A stretch of DNA of 64,000 nt. Origin: Neobacillus dielmonensis. GTDB lineage: Bacteria > Bacillota > Bacilli > Bacillales > Cytobacillaceae. The DNA is taken from positions 1-64,000 of the forward strand of contig NZ_HG942084.1 of the NCBI RefSeq assembly GCF_000612665.1. The letters run 5' to 3'. The notes below the pieces were generated by a model. That model searched no databases and was not told the origin of the DNA. It was given only the letters and a program-made list of their open reading frames with translations. How positions within the stretch are numbered: position 1 is the first letter of the stretch; each line of letters opens with the position of its first letter. Positions 27,132 to 36,464 of this stretch are shown piece after piece. The position numbers and the translations under genes were made by a program.

Positions 27132-27142
27132 TCCTTCTGCTA

Positions 27143-27319
27143 TTATTTCATTTTCAGGTTTTTTCTCTGTCGGTTAATAAACTCGTCACGTTCCCCGCCA
27201 TCTGATAACTCTTCGGAAAACTCATGATCGGTTGTTTGGTCCCCCACAAAATTCCCTAACCTAAGTGTTTTCGGATGTAAATTATTATTCGGTGCAGACT
27301 GTCCATTCCAATCTTTCAT
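27143..27319 (-). CDS. Small hydrophilic protein of unknown function
   Basis: This 58-residue protein beginning MKDWNGQSAPNNN is rich in Asn, Asp, Glu and Lys and has no cysteine or membrane segment. AGGTGAT precedes the ATG, and a terminator directly follows, so it looks like a true monocistronic gene. I do not recognise the family; the composition resembles small soluble Bacillus proteins, some of them spore-associated, but this is only an impression. Confidence 0.6.
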   Translation of the reverse strand: MKDWNGQSAPNNNLHPKTLRLGNFVGDQTTDHEFSEELSDGGERDEFINRQRKNLKMK

Positions 27320-27513
27320 GCTCATCACCTCATCATTAGTATTAGATTATGGCAATGATTTATCCTTATTCCACACACTTGAGCCTTACTGTGAGGGTTG
27401 AAATTTTTAACAAAAGTAATCACAAAAACGAGTAAATTCACATAAAAATATTATAACATGATAGCATTTCCGGCTAATACGGAACCAGAAACATTGAAAA
27501 TACTTGTTTTTTT

Positions 27514-27644
27514 AGGCTTTGTTAAACGATAATGTTGATTTTTTTTACTCTGTTGATTGGAGCGGAAGGCGCTCGACTCCTGCGGGAGTGCCGAGGAAAG
27601 CGAGCGACTGGAGCGCAAATCAACAGCCAAATTTTACAGAGCCT
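27514..27644 (+). repeat. Palindromic interspersed repeat, copy B (best preserved ends)
   Basis: It runs from AGGCTTTGTTAAACGAT to TTTTACAGAGCCT, giving near-perfect terminal inverted repeats. Inside, GTTGATTGGAGCGGAAGGCG and CGACTGGAGCGCAAATCAAC pair with each other. Runs of seven T flank both ends. The rest of the 27320-27779 gap shows nothing else I can support. Confidence 0.8.
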
Positions 27645-27779
27645 TTTTTTAAATAAAAGCATAAATATTCCAATTTAGCCCATACTAAAAGAAAAGTTCT
27701 AAACCACCGTATTTAGACGGTTTTATTTGGACAAAAACTCTTCAATTATGACTAATTGAAAAACAATGAGGTGAAATAA

Positions 27780-27986
27780 ATGGGATTACTCAACTCATTT
27801 AATCAATGGAGAGAGTCTAGGTACCAATCCCATCTCTCCAATATGAAAGAGCAGGGCAAATGCCCGGATTGCTACGGTCGCGGCTATACGGTGTACCCGT
27901 ATAATGAATTCGCCTATTTTAACTCATTTGATTGTCCTGGTTGTCAGGGAAGCGGCCATTATGCAGATTGGGAAGAAATGAGATAG
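27780..27986 (+). CDS. Small protein with DnaJ-type double CxxC zinc motifs
   Basis: This 68-residue protein contains CPDCYGRGY and CPGCQGSGHY, two C-x2-C-x-G-x-G units like a single DnaJ cysteine-rich zinc module. AGGTGAAATAA precedes the ATG. There is no J domain. It may bind zinc and act in protein contacts, but no specific role can be given. A hairpin follows at 28002-28029. Confidence 0.75.
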   Translation: MGLLNSFNQWRESRYQSHLSNMKEQGKCPDCYGRGYTVYPYNEFAYFNSFDCPGCQGSGHYADWEEMR

Positions 27987-28001
27987 AAGATAAAATCTAA
28001 T

Positions 28002-28029
28002 ATCCCTTCCATAAAAATATGGAAGGGAT
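28002..28029. terminator. Bidirectional hairpin between convergent genes
   Basis: atcccttccata / tatggaagggat is a perfect 12-bp stem with a short loop between the small zinc protein gene and the VanW-like gene. Confidence 0.65.
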
Positions 28030-28035
28030 TTGATG

Positions 28036-29025
28036 TTAAACAGCTTTTTTCATCTGCTCGCTATATATTCTTGAGGTACGGAGTTCTATCGTCAATGTGC
28101 CTTTTCCGACAATCGCCTTAACTAACAACGGCACTCCGGTGGTATTCTTAAACCTAAAATCCTTGCCCCCATATGAGACAGTGGCGTCACGGCCTGTCGG
28201 CACATATCCCACATGAAGGGAATGGTTGTGCTTTTCAATATAACTGACACCCAATTGATCAACCGCATTAAACAAGGTGGAGGATGTTTGACAAATTCCG
28301 CCGCCATAACCTTCAACCAATTTACCATCCATTATTTCTTCAGCCTTTTGATAACCGTGGGCAGCATCACTTGGACCCACCGTTGTATTAAAAGAGAAGG
28401 AGTCCCCGTTACCAATAATAAGATTGTTGATTGCTTGGGCCGATAATTCAATATTTTTGGTTCTCCCTGCTACATTGCTATTAAATTTTGTCGTATAGGC
28501 GGCCACAACGACTTCTCCCAGATGGGACACGTCTTCTACGTTATATCCACTAGCCGTTACGTATAATGGCAATTCTACATTGCCACCTTTTTCTGATGCC
28601 TGAAGCAGCCTATCCGTTAACTCTTCTTCATCCAGAACAGTTTGTGGAGAGCCTTTTATAACCTGTCCATTGGCATCAATTTTATCAAGAATCATTCGTT
28701 CGTCATATCCAGGTGCGGCCTCCGTACCTCTCGCCAATTCTTTTGCCCATTTTTCAAGTTCAACTTTGTATTGTTCTATATCTGTTTTATAGCCAAAATC
28801 TTTAGGAATAAACGATTTTATAATTTTTTTCGTTTCGGGTTCAACTATGTTGACCACTACAGGTTTTTCCTCTTTTTTCTCCACCTGGTTTTTTGTATTA
28901 GTGATCTTCCCCTGCTGTTCACTGGCTTTAGCTTCTTTTTCTTTAAGCTGGTTTTCACCACAGCCAACTAATCCTATTAAACTACCGGCTAACAAAAGTG
29001 AAATAACTGGTTTAAGCCTTTTCAT
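28036..29025 (-). CDS. VanW-family lipoprotein
   Basis: The protein of about 329 residues begins with a lipoprotein signal (MKRLKPVISLLLAGSLIGLVGCG, lipobox LVGC). A charged, partly coiled linker and a putative G5/peptidoglycan-binding-like region follow. The C-terminal VanW domain has NGDSFSFNTTVGP, then EGYGGGICQTSSTLFNA and HSLHVGYVP. VanW domains occur in cell-wall proteins of Gram-positives; the reaction is not settled. I chose the ATG at 29023-29025, which gives the lipoprotein signal; the frame extends upstream without a good start. Confidence 0.88.
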   Translation of the reverse strand: MKRLKPVISLLLAGSLIGLVGCGENQLKEKEAKASEQQGKITNTKNQVEKKEEKPVVVNIVEPETKKIIKSFIPKDFGYKTDIEQYKVELEKWAKELARGTEAAPGYDERMILDKIDANGQVIKGSPQTVLDEEELTDRLLQASEKGGNVELPLYVTASGYNVEDVSHLGEVVVAAYTTKFNSNVAGRTKNIELSAQAINNLIIGNGDSFSFNTTVGPSDAAHGYQKAEEIMDGKLVEGYGGGICQTSSTLFNAVDQLGVSYIEKHNHSLHVGYVPTGRDATVSYGGKDFRFKNTTGVPLLVKAIVGKGTLTIELRTSRIYSEQMKKAV

Positions 29026-29296
29026 CCTTACAGAACCCCTTCTAAATAAATCATGTACTAACTGACACCATAATAGACGCTGCGAAGAAATTAAAGTTTC
29101 ATATTTTTTCCAAATCAATTTCGTTTTTTGTCATATTTTTAACATGAATGACATATTGTTATTTTTCTATTTTACTACTGCTAGTATAAAAAACCATGTA
29201 TAAATTTTACTAATTCCCTTTCAAGGAAAGGGAATAACTTTCGATTTTACAACCATAATAAATATAAGTTTGTTTACTTTTTTGGGGGTGCAGGAC

Positions 29297-29638
29297 ATGT
29301 CTGTAATCATTTACCAAACATTTGTGATTAAACAGGAAAAGTTTAAGGAAGGGATTGACAACCTAAGAGAAATAAAAAAGTTTAGAGTTGAAAATTACAA
29401 TCATTCTGTTGAAATATTAACACCCATCTCTGGAGCAGACCATACCTATGCTCTGCTTGCTACATATGAAGGTTTAGCTGAAATGGAATTACAAAACAAG
29501 AAAATGTTTGAGGATGATGAATATCTAGAGCTAATTGGGCCTTTCTTCTTGGAACATGTTGCAGAGGGCAGTTTGCATACTCAAATATATCGAACATTAA
29601 GTGATAAGAAAAAAGCAGCTGATAAGGAAAATAAATGA
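29297..29638 (+). CDS. Small protein, possibly a dimeric alpha/beta-barrel (NIPSNAP-like) fold
   Basis: This 113-residue protein starts MSVIIYQTFVIKQEKF. The alternation of a beta strand, a long helix, the strands VEILTPISGADHTYALLATY and a terminal helix resembles ferredoxin-like dimeric barrels such as NIPSNAP or EthD proteins; this is inference only. GGGGGTG lies upstream of the ATG. It is flanked by convergent terminators. Confidence 0.6.
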   Translation: MSVIIYQTFVIKQEKFKEGIDNLREIKKFRVENYNHSVEILTPISGADHTYALLATYEGLAEMELQNKKMFEDDEYLELIGPFFLEHVAEGSLHTQIYRTLSDKKKAADKENK

Positions 29639-29668
29639 AGATTATTCAGTTTAACTCAAGCATAACAA

Positions 29669-29692
29669 AAGGCCGCTAAAGCAGCGGCCTTA
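29669..29692. terminator. Bidirectional hairpin between convergent genes
   Basis: aaggccgct / agcggcctt is followed by TTTTG on the - strand. It ends the molybdoenzyme operon and possibly the + strand gene before it. Confidence 0.65.
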
Positions 29693-29710
29693 AGGTTATT
29701 AAAGATTCGA

Positions 29711-30103
29711 TCACCATAATTTTGCCAATTCTTGAAACTTCGGAGTAATGATATACAAAGACTCGCGTTTCCCATACAACTGAACCACTTCAGTCGTGAA
29801 GAATACCAACTGTTGTTTCAAATAATCCACATCGTCTTTAATTGGTACTGGCGTTGTATTGTGAAGAAGAATGGACATTTCATCTATCGCATCTCCAGCT
29901 CTGTATAAAACACCCCAATGTTTTTTTTGAAGCTCGGGGTTACTTGATGCTGATGATAGGGAACGCAAATGAAACTGATATTCCCTCACAACATGCTGAA
30001 TTCTAAACAGAAGAGGGTTATTTTCCAACTTTAATTTTTCATTAACTTCTGCTATTATATTTTGACAAACCTGCTGAATATCCGCTATTACCCCCGGAAT
30101 CAA
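29711..30103 (-). CDS. Helical accessory protein of the molybdoenzyme operon, unknown family
   Basis: This is a mostly alpha-helical protein of about 130 residues without cysteines, signal peptide or membrane helices. It starts 6-12 nt after the oxidoreductase stop: GAGGGG overlaps the upstream TGA and lies 8 nt before a TTG, while an ATG two codons earlier is too close. The tight coupling suggests a partner or chaperone of the oxidoreductase, as TorD/NarJ-type proteins are for other enzymes, but I see no TorD signature. Confidence 0.6.
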   Translation of the reverse strand: MIPGVIADIQQVCQNIIAEVNEKLKLENNPLLFRIQHVVREYQFHLRSLSSASSNPELQKKHWGVLYRAGDAIDEMSILLHNTTPVPIKDDVDYLKQQLVFFTTEVVQLYGKRESLYIITPKFQELAKLW

Positions 30104-30115
30104 CTTCATCGCCCC

Positions 30116-32350
30116 TCATGAAATGTGTATTTTTTCAATTCTACAGGCTCCATTTTTAAAATGCGGCTGTTTGGAGACCAAATCCCAGGTTTCTAAGGTC
30201 AACACATTGGCAGCTTGATTTTCAGTCAATGTCCCATAATGAAATGGTATAAAAATGGCTCCTGAACTTACAGCATCCGTGATTCGGGCGGGAACCTGAA
30301 TTTCTCCTCTTTTCGTTGTTATTCGAATTAGATCCCCCATATAGATTTCAAGCTCTTTGGCATCTGCTGGGTTAATTTCTACATATGCCTCCGGTGAAGC
30401 TAAATGCAGCATCGGCGCCCGACCGGTTTTTGTTCGTGTATGCCATTGATACACAAGTCTACCGGTGTTCAGTTCAAAAGGATATTCGTCTGACGGAATT
30501 TCAAGTGGCGGTGCCCAATCAAATCCATAAAGGATTGCCCTGCCATTTGCATTTATTGCCTGAAACTCCTCTCTGGTTCTCGCCCTGCCTGTCAGCAGGT
30601 CTCTTCCATAAGACTCCGATTCGTCAACGTTTGTTGGGAAGCGGTTATCAGTATATAAACGCTCCTTCCCGTTAGGGTATTGCTCATTGCAGGGCCATTG
30701 AATTCCACCTAACTGTTCCATTTTCTCATATGTCATTCCAGACATATCACATGGTCTTCCTTTTGAGACGTGTCTCCATTCATTGAACGCTTCTTCTGGA
30801 GTTCTGTAGGTAATGAGCGGCCGGCCGTTACGGTCTTTAAAATCCATTCGTTTCGAGAACTCTAATAGAATCTCAAAATCAGAAGGAAGGTTAAAGGGCG
30901 GGTCAACCGCTTTCCTCAACACATTGACCCTTCTCTCTAAATTAGTCATGGTCCCTTCTTTTTCTCCCCACATGGCTGTAGGGAGCACAAGATCAGCTAA
31001 CTCCGCTGTTTCGCTTAAAAACGGGTCTTGGACGACGAGAAATGTTTTTTTCAGAACCTCGATCATTTTATTTCGATTTGGCAAAGAAACAGCAGGGTTC
31101 GTGAAAATGACCCACAGCAGCTCAATTTCGCCCTGCTCTAGTAACTGAACGATATCATTAATGTAGGTTTGCGGCCCAACCGGCAATATTTCAGGGTCGA
31201 CGTTCCAAAGCTCCGCAATTTCCTTTATATGTTTAGAATTACTGTTGTTTCGATAACCTGGATAAAAACCGGCTCCGCCCACTTCCCGATTCGACATCGC
31301 ACTCGGCTGCCCAGCATGTTGAAAAGGGCCTGATCCAGGTTTACCGATTTTACCCATAATCAAGTGCATGGAGTTCACTAGTGTGGCTGCCGCTGTAGCA
31401 TCCATGCTTTGGTACACACCTTGCAATAAAATAGAAACAGTGGACTTCGATGTCCCAATCCATTCAGCACATTGGTAAATTTTACTTACACGGATGCCGG
31501 TAATCTGCTCTACCAACGCAGGAGTATAACGTGCAACGGACTGTTTTAATTCAGAAAAACCAACCGTATAAGAGTTAATGTAGTGATGATCAATCCAATT
31601 ATTTTGAATAAGTAAATGAATAATGCCGTTCGCAAGGGCTACATTTGTTCCGCTTCTAGGTTGAAGGGACAAATCTGCCATTTTATCGCTTAAATCTCTG
31701 CGTGTATCAATTTCAATTATTTTCGTACCGTTCCTTTTTCTGGCCTGGAGAACACGTTCCCAAAAAACTGTATTGGTTTCATTGGAATTTCTCCCCCAAA
31801 ACACAACAACCTCTGTGACATCTATATCTTCTTGGCATGCTGGAGGCCCATCTGAACCAAAGCTTTCAATTAGTGACCATTCCGCAGTTGCCGTACATAA
31901 TCTAGTATTAGCATCGACATGATGCATCCTTAACCCGGCGCGGGTAATTTTGCTAATTGTATAATATTCTTCTAGATAGGCTTGGCCTGTATGATAAACG
32001 GCTAGGCCGCTGGGACCTTTTCGCTTTATGATGTCTTTTGTTTTTTCCGTTAACAAGGAATATGCATCTTCCCAGCTTGCGGGCAAAAGCTTGCCATTAT
32101 GGCGGATCAGCGGGGATGATAATCGATCTAAGCTGTTATTGGCCCACCACTGATTTTCTCCTTTTGGGCCTAACCGACCTCGATTGACCGGATAATCCTC
32201 ATTTCCCATAATCCCCACTATCTTATTATCTTTAACGGCAATATAACAGCCGCACCCATTTGAACATATATTGCATGTCGAATAAACAAAGCGTTCCACT
32301 TTACCTTGGGAATAAATATTCATATCAACTCGTGAGTGTTCCCATGCCAT
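30116..32350 (-). CDS. Molybdopterin (bis-MGD) oxidoreductase, nitrate reductase-like, with altered Fe-S motif
   Basis: This 744-residue DMSO reductase-family enzyme has the N-terminal cluster region CNICSNGCGC (Cys26, 29, 33, 35). The probable Mo ligand is Cys152 in NTRLCTATAEW. Middle domains contain VVFWGRNSNET and TFLVVQDPFLSETAELADLVLPT, and the C-terminal cofactor domain has ELNTGRLVYQWHTRTKTGRA. The fourth cluster cysteine, expected in GRLCPKG, is glycine (GRLGPKG, Gly61), while Cys35 is extra. There is no Tat signal, so it is cytosolic. It sits between two small coupled genes; no electron-transfer subunit is present. The substrate is unknown; nitrate or formate are possibilities. Confidence 0.85.
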   Translation of the reverse strand: MAWEHSRVDMNIYSQGKVERFVYSTCNICSNGCGCYIAVKDNKIVGIMGNEDYPVNRGRLGPKGENQWWANNSLDRLSSPLIRHNGKLLPASWEDAYSLLTEKTKDIIKRKGPSGLAVYHTGQAYLEEYYTISKITRAGLRMHHVDANTRLCTATAEWSLIESFGSDGPPACQEDIDVTEVVVFWGRNSNETNTVFWERVLQARKRNGTKIIEIDTRRDLSDKMADLSLQPRSGTNVALANGIIHLLIQNNWIDHHYINSYTVGFSELKQSVARYTPALVEQITGIRVSKIYQCAEWIGTSKSTVSILLQGVYQSMDATAAATLVNSMHLIMGKIGKPGSGPFQHAGQPSAMSNREVGGAGFYPGYRNNSNSKHIKEIAELWNVDPEILPVGPQTYINDIVQLLEQGEIELLWVIFTNPAVSLPNRNKMIEVLKKTFLVVQDPFLSETAELADLVLPTAMWGEKEGTMTNLERRVNVLRKAVDPPFNLPSDFEILLEFSKRMDFKDRNGRPLITYRTPEEAFNEWRHVSKGRPCDMSGMTYEKMEQLGGIQWPCNEQYPNGKERLYTDNRFPTNVDESESYGRDLLTGRARTREEFQAINANGRAILYGFDWAPPLEIPSDEYPFELNTGRLVYQWHTRTKTGRAPMLHLASPEAYVEINPADAKELEIYMGDLIRITTKRGEIQVPARITDAVSSGAIFIPFHYGTLTENQAANVLTLETWDLVSKQPHFKNGACRIEKIHIS

Positions 32351-32354
32351 TCTC

Positions 32355-32573
32355 TCACACCTGCTTATCGTTTACGTGAAGTTTAACTATTTGTAGTTGT
32401 TCCTGATATGAGGGGAACCTTGGAAATCTTGAGACACTTCTGTATGGGAGAAATGGTGGAACAACTGGATTCATTGCAGAATAAATTGGGAGCTCCGCAC
32501 TAGATAGGTCGGTTTCTTTTCGGAATGGAGGAACTAATAATTGTTGGTATGAAAGGGAGGAAGATTGATTCAT
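32355..32573 (-). CDS. Small proline-rich protein preceding the molybdoenzyme
   Basis: This 72-residue protein beginning MNQSSSLSYQQLL is rich in Pro, Ser and aromatic residues (VVPPFLPYRS), with no cysteine or membrane segment. AAGGAAGTG lies 6 nt before its ATG. Its stop codon sits inside the ribosome site (AGGTGTGA) of the oxidoreductase, indicating translational coupling and supporting that it is real. I do not recognise a family. Confidence 0.6.
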   Translation of the reverse strand: MNQSSSLSYQQLLVPPFRKETDLSSAELPIYSAMNPVVPPFLPYRSVSRFPRFPSYQEQLQIVKLHVNDKQV

Positions 32574-32988
32574 GTAGCTCACTTCCTTTACATCTTTTTA
32601 TCATCCTATTCAAACCACAAAGTTTTTATCACATACTATATCAACGTCGGTAATCCGAAATAGACTGTAATCATTCTATTCAAACATGTTCCAACCTGAG
32701 GACTTTGTTTTATCGGTATAACGAAAGATTCATTTTCACCTTAAATAAGAGCTTAAGACAATTTTCACCATTACCTTAGTTTTCCCAATGTAATATGTAA
32801 GCGGTTTCAATAGCATTCCTTATTTCTCCGCCCTCCCTGTTTTGTCGAAATCTAAGAAAATTGTTGTTTTATGTCATATTTTTTCGACTTTTAGCTACTT
32901 ATGCAAAAGCTGTTTACATGATATAATCTATTAAAATATTATTTTAATATTATAAAAATTCGAAACAGTTATTGAAAGGAAGGTGTAA
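32574..32988. other. 415-bp divergent intergenic region
   Basis: AT-rich DNA between the divergent molybdoenzyme operon and the P450 gene. A TATAAT at about 32920 and a perfect AT-rich inverted repeat at 32935-32951 lie near the P450 start. I see no reading frame or RNA. Confidence 0.5.
32935..32951 (+). promoter_or_regulatory. Candidate operator of the P450 gene
   Basis: AATATTA-ttt-TAATATT is a perfect 7-bp inverted repeat 37 bp before the P450 start. CYP102 genes are often repressed by TetR-type regulators at palindromes, but none is encoded here and the AT-rich repeat could be chance. Confidence 0.35.
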
Positions 32989-35415
32989 TTGAAGAGCATG
33001 ATTACTGCTGAATTCACTGAGATTCCCCAACCCAAAACATATGGACCGCTAGGAAACCTTCCTCAGCTGGACCTAAACGCCCCCTCCCAATCGATTATGA
33101 AATTGGGTGCTCAGTATGGACCGATCTTTAAAGTGAAATTCCCTACTGGAACAGGCATATTTGTTACCTCTGAAGAATTGGCCAAAGATGTTTGTGATGA
33201 ATCCCGGTTCGATAAACTGGTAAATGCACCGCTTAAAAAGGTTCGTTCATTTTCAGGGGATGGGTTGTTTACCAGCTGGACAAAGGAAGAAAATTGGAAG
33301 AAGGCGCACAATATCCTGCTGCCCGCTTTTAGCCAGAGTGCGATGAAAGGGTATCATCTAATGATGGTGGATATTGCATCACAGCTCATTCAAAAATGGG
33401 CACGGCTGAACTCGGATGAGAGCATCGATGTCCCTGAGGATATGACCAGATTGACGTTGGATACGATTGGTCTATGCGGCTTTAATTATCGGTTTAACAG
33501 TTTTTATCGAGAAAAACCGCACCGGTTTATTAAGTCGATGGCCCGTGCCTTGGATGAGGCGATGCATCAAAGCAATCGGCTTGGCATTCAAGATAAGCTA
33601 ATGGTAAAGAGCCGGCAGCAATTTAATCGGGATATTGAGTACATGTTTTCTCTTGTTGACCGGATTATCCAAGAAAGAAAAGCGAGCGACGAACAAGATG
33701 CTGACGACCTGCTTTCAAGAATGCTCAACTGTGAAGATCCTGCCACGGGAGAAAAATTAACGGATGAAAACATTCGTTATCAAATCATTACCTTCTTGAT
33801 TGCCGGACATGAAACAACCAGCGGTTTATTGTCATTTGCCTTGTATTTTCTGATGAAGCATCCGGATAAGCTGGCTAAGGCTTATGAAGAAGTTGATCGT
33901 GTCATAACAGGTGCAGTCCCGACCTATCAGCAAGTGCGAAATTTAAAATACATAAGAATGATTCTCAACGAGGCCCTGAGATTATGGCCTACAGCACCGA
34001 TATTTTCGCTTTATGCTAAAGAGGACACTGTTCTGGCAGGAAAATATGCTATTAAGAAAAGAGATGTTGTGAACATCCTAAACCTTAATTTGCATCGTGA
34101 CAAACAGGCTTGGGGAGACGATGTGGAAGAATTTAGGCCCGAGCGATTCGAGGATCCCAAAAGGGTTCCCCACTTTGCCTTTAAACCTTTCGGAAATGGG
34201 CAGCGAGCTTGTATTGGTCAGCAGTTTGCTATGCATGAAGCAACCCTCTTGATTGGGATGATTTTAAAAAGCTTTGATTTGATTGATCATACTAATTATC
34301 AATTAAAGATTAAGGAAACATTGACTCTAAAACCTGATGGACTAACCATGCAGGTACGTCCGCGTGAACAGCAAGAGTCTATTAGTTTTGTAATCCCCGG
34401 AATGGTTCCAGCAGCTCAAGAGGAGGAAAAACTGCCGCTTCATTTGCAGACAACCTCATTTATCACCCATCTTACGCCGCTGCTCGTCCTGTATGGCTCA
34501 AACCTCGGTACCGCCGAGGGAATTGCTCGTAATCTAGCTGAAACTGGAAAAGCGAAAGGGTTTCAAGCTACTTGTGCCCCTCTCGATGAGTTTGCCGGCA
34601 AGCTTCCTAAGGAAGGAGTCATTTACATCGTTACGGCATCTTATAATGGTAAACCGCCCAAAAATGCACGTAAGTTTGTTAAATGGCTACAAGAAAATGA
34701 TGATATTGATTTAAGCGGTCTCCGCTACACAGTTTTTGGCTGTGGTGATACCAACTGGGCAAGCACCTATCAAAATATACCGAATTTAATTGATGAAAAG
34801 TTCGCTGAAAAAGGGGCCTTAAGAATCGCTCCTAAAGGACAAGGTGATGCAAGTAGTGATTTCGATCGACAGGTAGAAGATTGGAATGAGCAATTATGGC
34901 CAACAGTTATAGAGGCATTGGGTTTAGACCTGGATCTTCCTTTAAATCAGGCTGATGAAGCTTTAACAATACAGTTTTTAAATGAGGCCCCAGAATCGGC
35001 CAGCCAAGAGAATCTTCCAATTATGCCTTTTGCTAATCCAGCCCCATTGGTAGAACGAGCTCTTAACCGATATGGGTTAGAAGTTAATACACAAATGGTC
35101 CTAAATGGCAGCGCACTCGAATATCATCACCTTCCACTCCATTTTCCTGTTCGTGCGTGGGATTTGTTAAGCTATAGTGTCGGTCTACAAGAAACTGCCA
35201 CTCCTGAACAAATCAAAGAACTGGCGGCCTATACCGTTTGTCCACCACATAGGAAAGAACTCGAGGCACTGCTTGAAGAGGGGCCATTCACAGCACATGT
35301 ATCTGAAGAAAAGGTCACGATGTTAGACCTCCTAGAAAAGTATCCAGCTTGTGAAATGCCGTTTGAAAGGTTTATCCAACTATTAACACCACTTCATACA
35401 GCAAGCACAAATTAG
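32989..35415 (+). CDS. CYP102-type P450-flavodoxin fusion lacking the FAD/NADPH reductase half
   Basis: Residues 1-460 are a CYP102 (P450 BM3-like) heme domain: [13 protein letters not shown]-helix AGHETTSG (about 272-279) and heme loop [10 protein letters not shown] with ligand Cys408. Residues about 495-650 are a flavodoxin FMN domain ([27 protein letters not shown]). The remainder matches only part of the connecting domain ([27 protein letters not shown]) and stops at residue 808. Intact CYP102 proteins have about 1050 residues. The RPRYYSISS FAD motif and the NADP domain are missing, and the start of the reductase region also looks shortened. The start is TTG behind GGAAGG. It should be a self-insufficient fatty-acid hydroxylase unless another reductase serves it. 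Confidence 0.88.
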   Translation: MKSMITAEFTEIPQPKTYGPLGNLPQLDLNAPSQSIMKLGAQYGPIFKVKFPTGTGIFVTSEELAKDVCDESRFDKLVNAPLKKVRSFSGDGLFTSWTKEENWKKAHNILLPAFSQSAMKGYHLMMVDIASQLIQKWARLNSDESIDVPEDMTRLTLDTIGLCGFNYRFNSFYREKPHRFIKSMARALDEAMHQSNRLGIQDKLMVKSRQQFNRDIEYMFSLVDRIIQERKASDEQDADDLLSRMLNCEDPATGEKLTDENIRYQIITFLIAGHETTSGLLSFALYFLMKHPDKLAKAYEEVDRVITGAVPTYQQVRNLKYIRMILNEALRLWPTAPIFSLYAKEDTVLAGKYAIKKRDVVNILNLNLHRDKQAWGDDVEEFRPERFEDPKRVPHFAFKPFGNGQRACIGQQFAMHEATLLIGMILKSFDLIDHTNYQLKIKETLTLKPDGLTMQVRPREQQESISFVIPGMVPAAQEEEKLPLHLQTTSFITHLTPLLVLYGSNLGTAEGIARNLAETGKAKGFQATCAPLDEFAGKLPKEGVIYIVTASYNGKPPKNARKFVKWLQENDDIDLSGLRYTVFGCGDTNWASTYQNIPNLIDEKFAEKGALRIAPKGQGDASSDFDRQVEDWNEQLWPTVIEALGLDLDLPLNQADEALTIQFLNEAPESASQENLPIMPFANPAPLVERALNRYGLEVNTQMVLNGSALEYHHLPLHFPVRAWDLLSYSVGLQETATPEQIKELAAYTVCPPHRKELEALLEEGPFTAHVSEEKVTMLDLLEKYPACEMPFERFIQLLTPLHTASTN

Positions 35416-35429
35416 GTTAAAAAGCAGAG

Positions 35430-35464
35430 AGGAGAATCCCACTGACTAGGATTCTCCTTTTTTA
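35430..35464 (+). terminator. Terminator of the P450 gene
   Basis: aggagaatcc / ggattctcct is followed by T6 on the + strand, only 15 nt after the P450 stop. This shows that the truncated gene end is also the transcript end. Confidence 0.85.
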
Positions 35465-35465
35465 G

Positions 35466-35732
35466 TTATGATTCTTTCTTCACGTAATGACTTAAATAAA
35501 ATGCTAGTAAAACTAATAATAGATATAAAATAGACCAGCCACCCTGCGTTGCTAAAATAATGGCAGGGAAAAGAAAGGCAAATCCGCTAATCAAGAATGC
35601 GTTACCTGACTTTTTCCATAGCCCCCAAATAAATGACAACACAGAAACGATAATTAATCCCCAAAGAATAATTCCTGCCAAAAATAAGCTCCACTCACCA
35701 TATATAAAACCCAGCCAGTAGCTTTCCACCAT
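35466..35732 (-). CDS. Small membrane protein
   Basis: The protein of about 88 residues has three hydrophobic helices (LFLAGIILWGLIIVSVLSFI, NAFLISGFAFLFPAIILA, ILYLLLVLLAFYLS) and a short KKES tail. GGAGG lies a few nt before the ATG/GTG pair chosen as start. The function and family are unknown. It is convergent with the P450 gene. Confidence 0.65.
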   Translation of the reverse strand: MVESYWLGFIYGEWSLFLAGIILWGLIIVSVLSFIWGLWKKSGNAFLISGFAFLFPAIILATQGGWSILYLLLVLLAFYLSHYVKKES

Positions 35733-35953
35733 TTCCCCTCCTGTTTCTTCTGGCAAAAAAATTTCTTGTTTTCCTTTGTCTTACAATTTATTCATTGTTG
35801 ATACATGCAGGTTGGTGGTTTAGCCTATCAGGTTATATAAAATTCCCCCTACTGTCAAGATGGATCTATCATGAAAGCCATTTTGAAGAACCCGTAAGTA
35901 GAGGTATAATACAATCAACATGACAAAACCTGTATTGTAAAAGGAGCAATCAA

Positions 35954-36409
35954 ATGTTAGCGCATGAAATGATGATTACCAACGTTCATAAAGTAAAGGA
36001 AAATGAAACTGTAAGGTCAGTGATTGAAAAGTTTATTAAGTACCGAATTAGTGGACTTCCTGTTGTTAACGACAGAAACGAAGTAATCGCGTATGTAAGT
36101 GATGGAGATATCCTGAGATACATCGGCAAACACGAGGATCGAATCGTAGATAATTTCTACTATACATTTGTCATTAAGGGTGACCAGGAAGAATTTGAGG
36201 AACGTGAAAAACGGCTGTTGGACTTAAATGTGAAGGAAATCGCCAAGAAAAAAGTCATTAAAGTTTCATGGGATGATGAAATCGAAGTCATTGCGGCATT
36301 ACTAGGAAAAAAACAAATCAAAAAGGTTCCTGTCGAACGAAATGGTGTATTGGTAGGAATCATCAGCCGTGGAGACGTCATACGGAATAGCTTTAAAGCC
36401 CTTCTTTAA
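35954..36409 (+). CDS. Tandem CBS-domain protein
   Basis: The 151 residues consist of two CBS modules: IKYRISGLPVVNDRNEVIAY, with VSDGDILRYIG, and KKQIKKVPVERNGVLVGIIS, with RGDVIRN. They form one Bateman pair that should bind an adenine nucleotide. There is no catalytic domain, so it is a stand-alone regulator. AAAGGAG precedes the ATG. A long perfect hairpin follows. Confidence 0.9.
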   Translation: MLAHEMMITNVHKVKENETVRSVIEKFIKYRISGLPVVNDRNEVIAYVSDGDILRYIGKHEDRIVDNFYYTFVIKGDQEEFEEREKRLLDLNVKEIAKKKVIKVSWDDEIEVIAALLGKKQIKKVPVERNGVLVGIISRGDVIRNSFKALL

Positions 36410-36416
36410 GACATAT

Positions 36417-36454
36417 AGAAAGAGGATGGTGCATACATGCACCACCCTCTTTCT
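36417..36454. terminator. Bidirectional terminator
   Basis: A 17-bp near-perfect stem (agaaagaggatggtgca / tgcaccaccctctttct) lies between the convergent CBS and YitT-family genes. Confidence 0.8.
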
Positions 36455-36464
36455 ATTAGCAGTG

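Noticed and set aside
30116-32350. Selenocysteine in the molybdoenzyme
   Set aside because: The Mo ligand position is a cysteine codon (Cys152) and there is no in-frame TGA.
35416-35465. Missing P450 reductase half in another frame downstream
   Set aside because: Only a terminator and then an unrelated - strand gene follow the stop codon.
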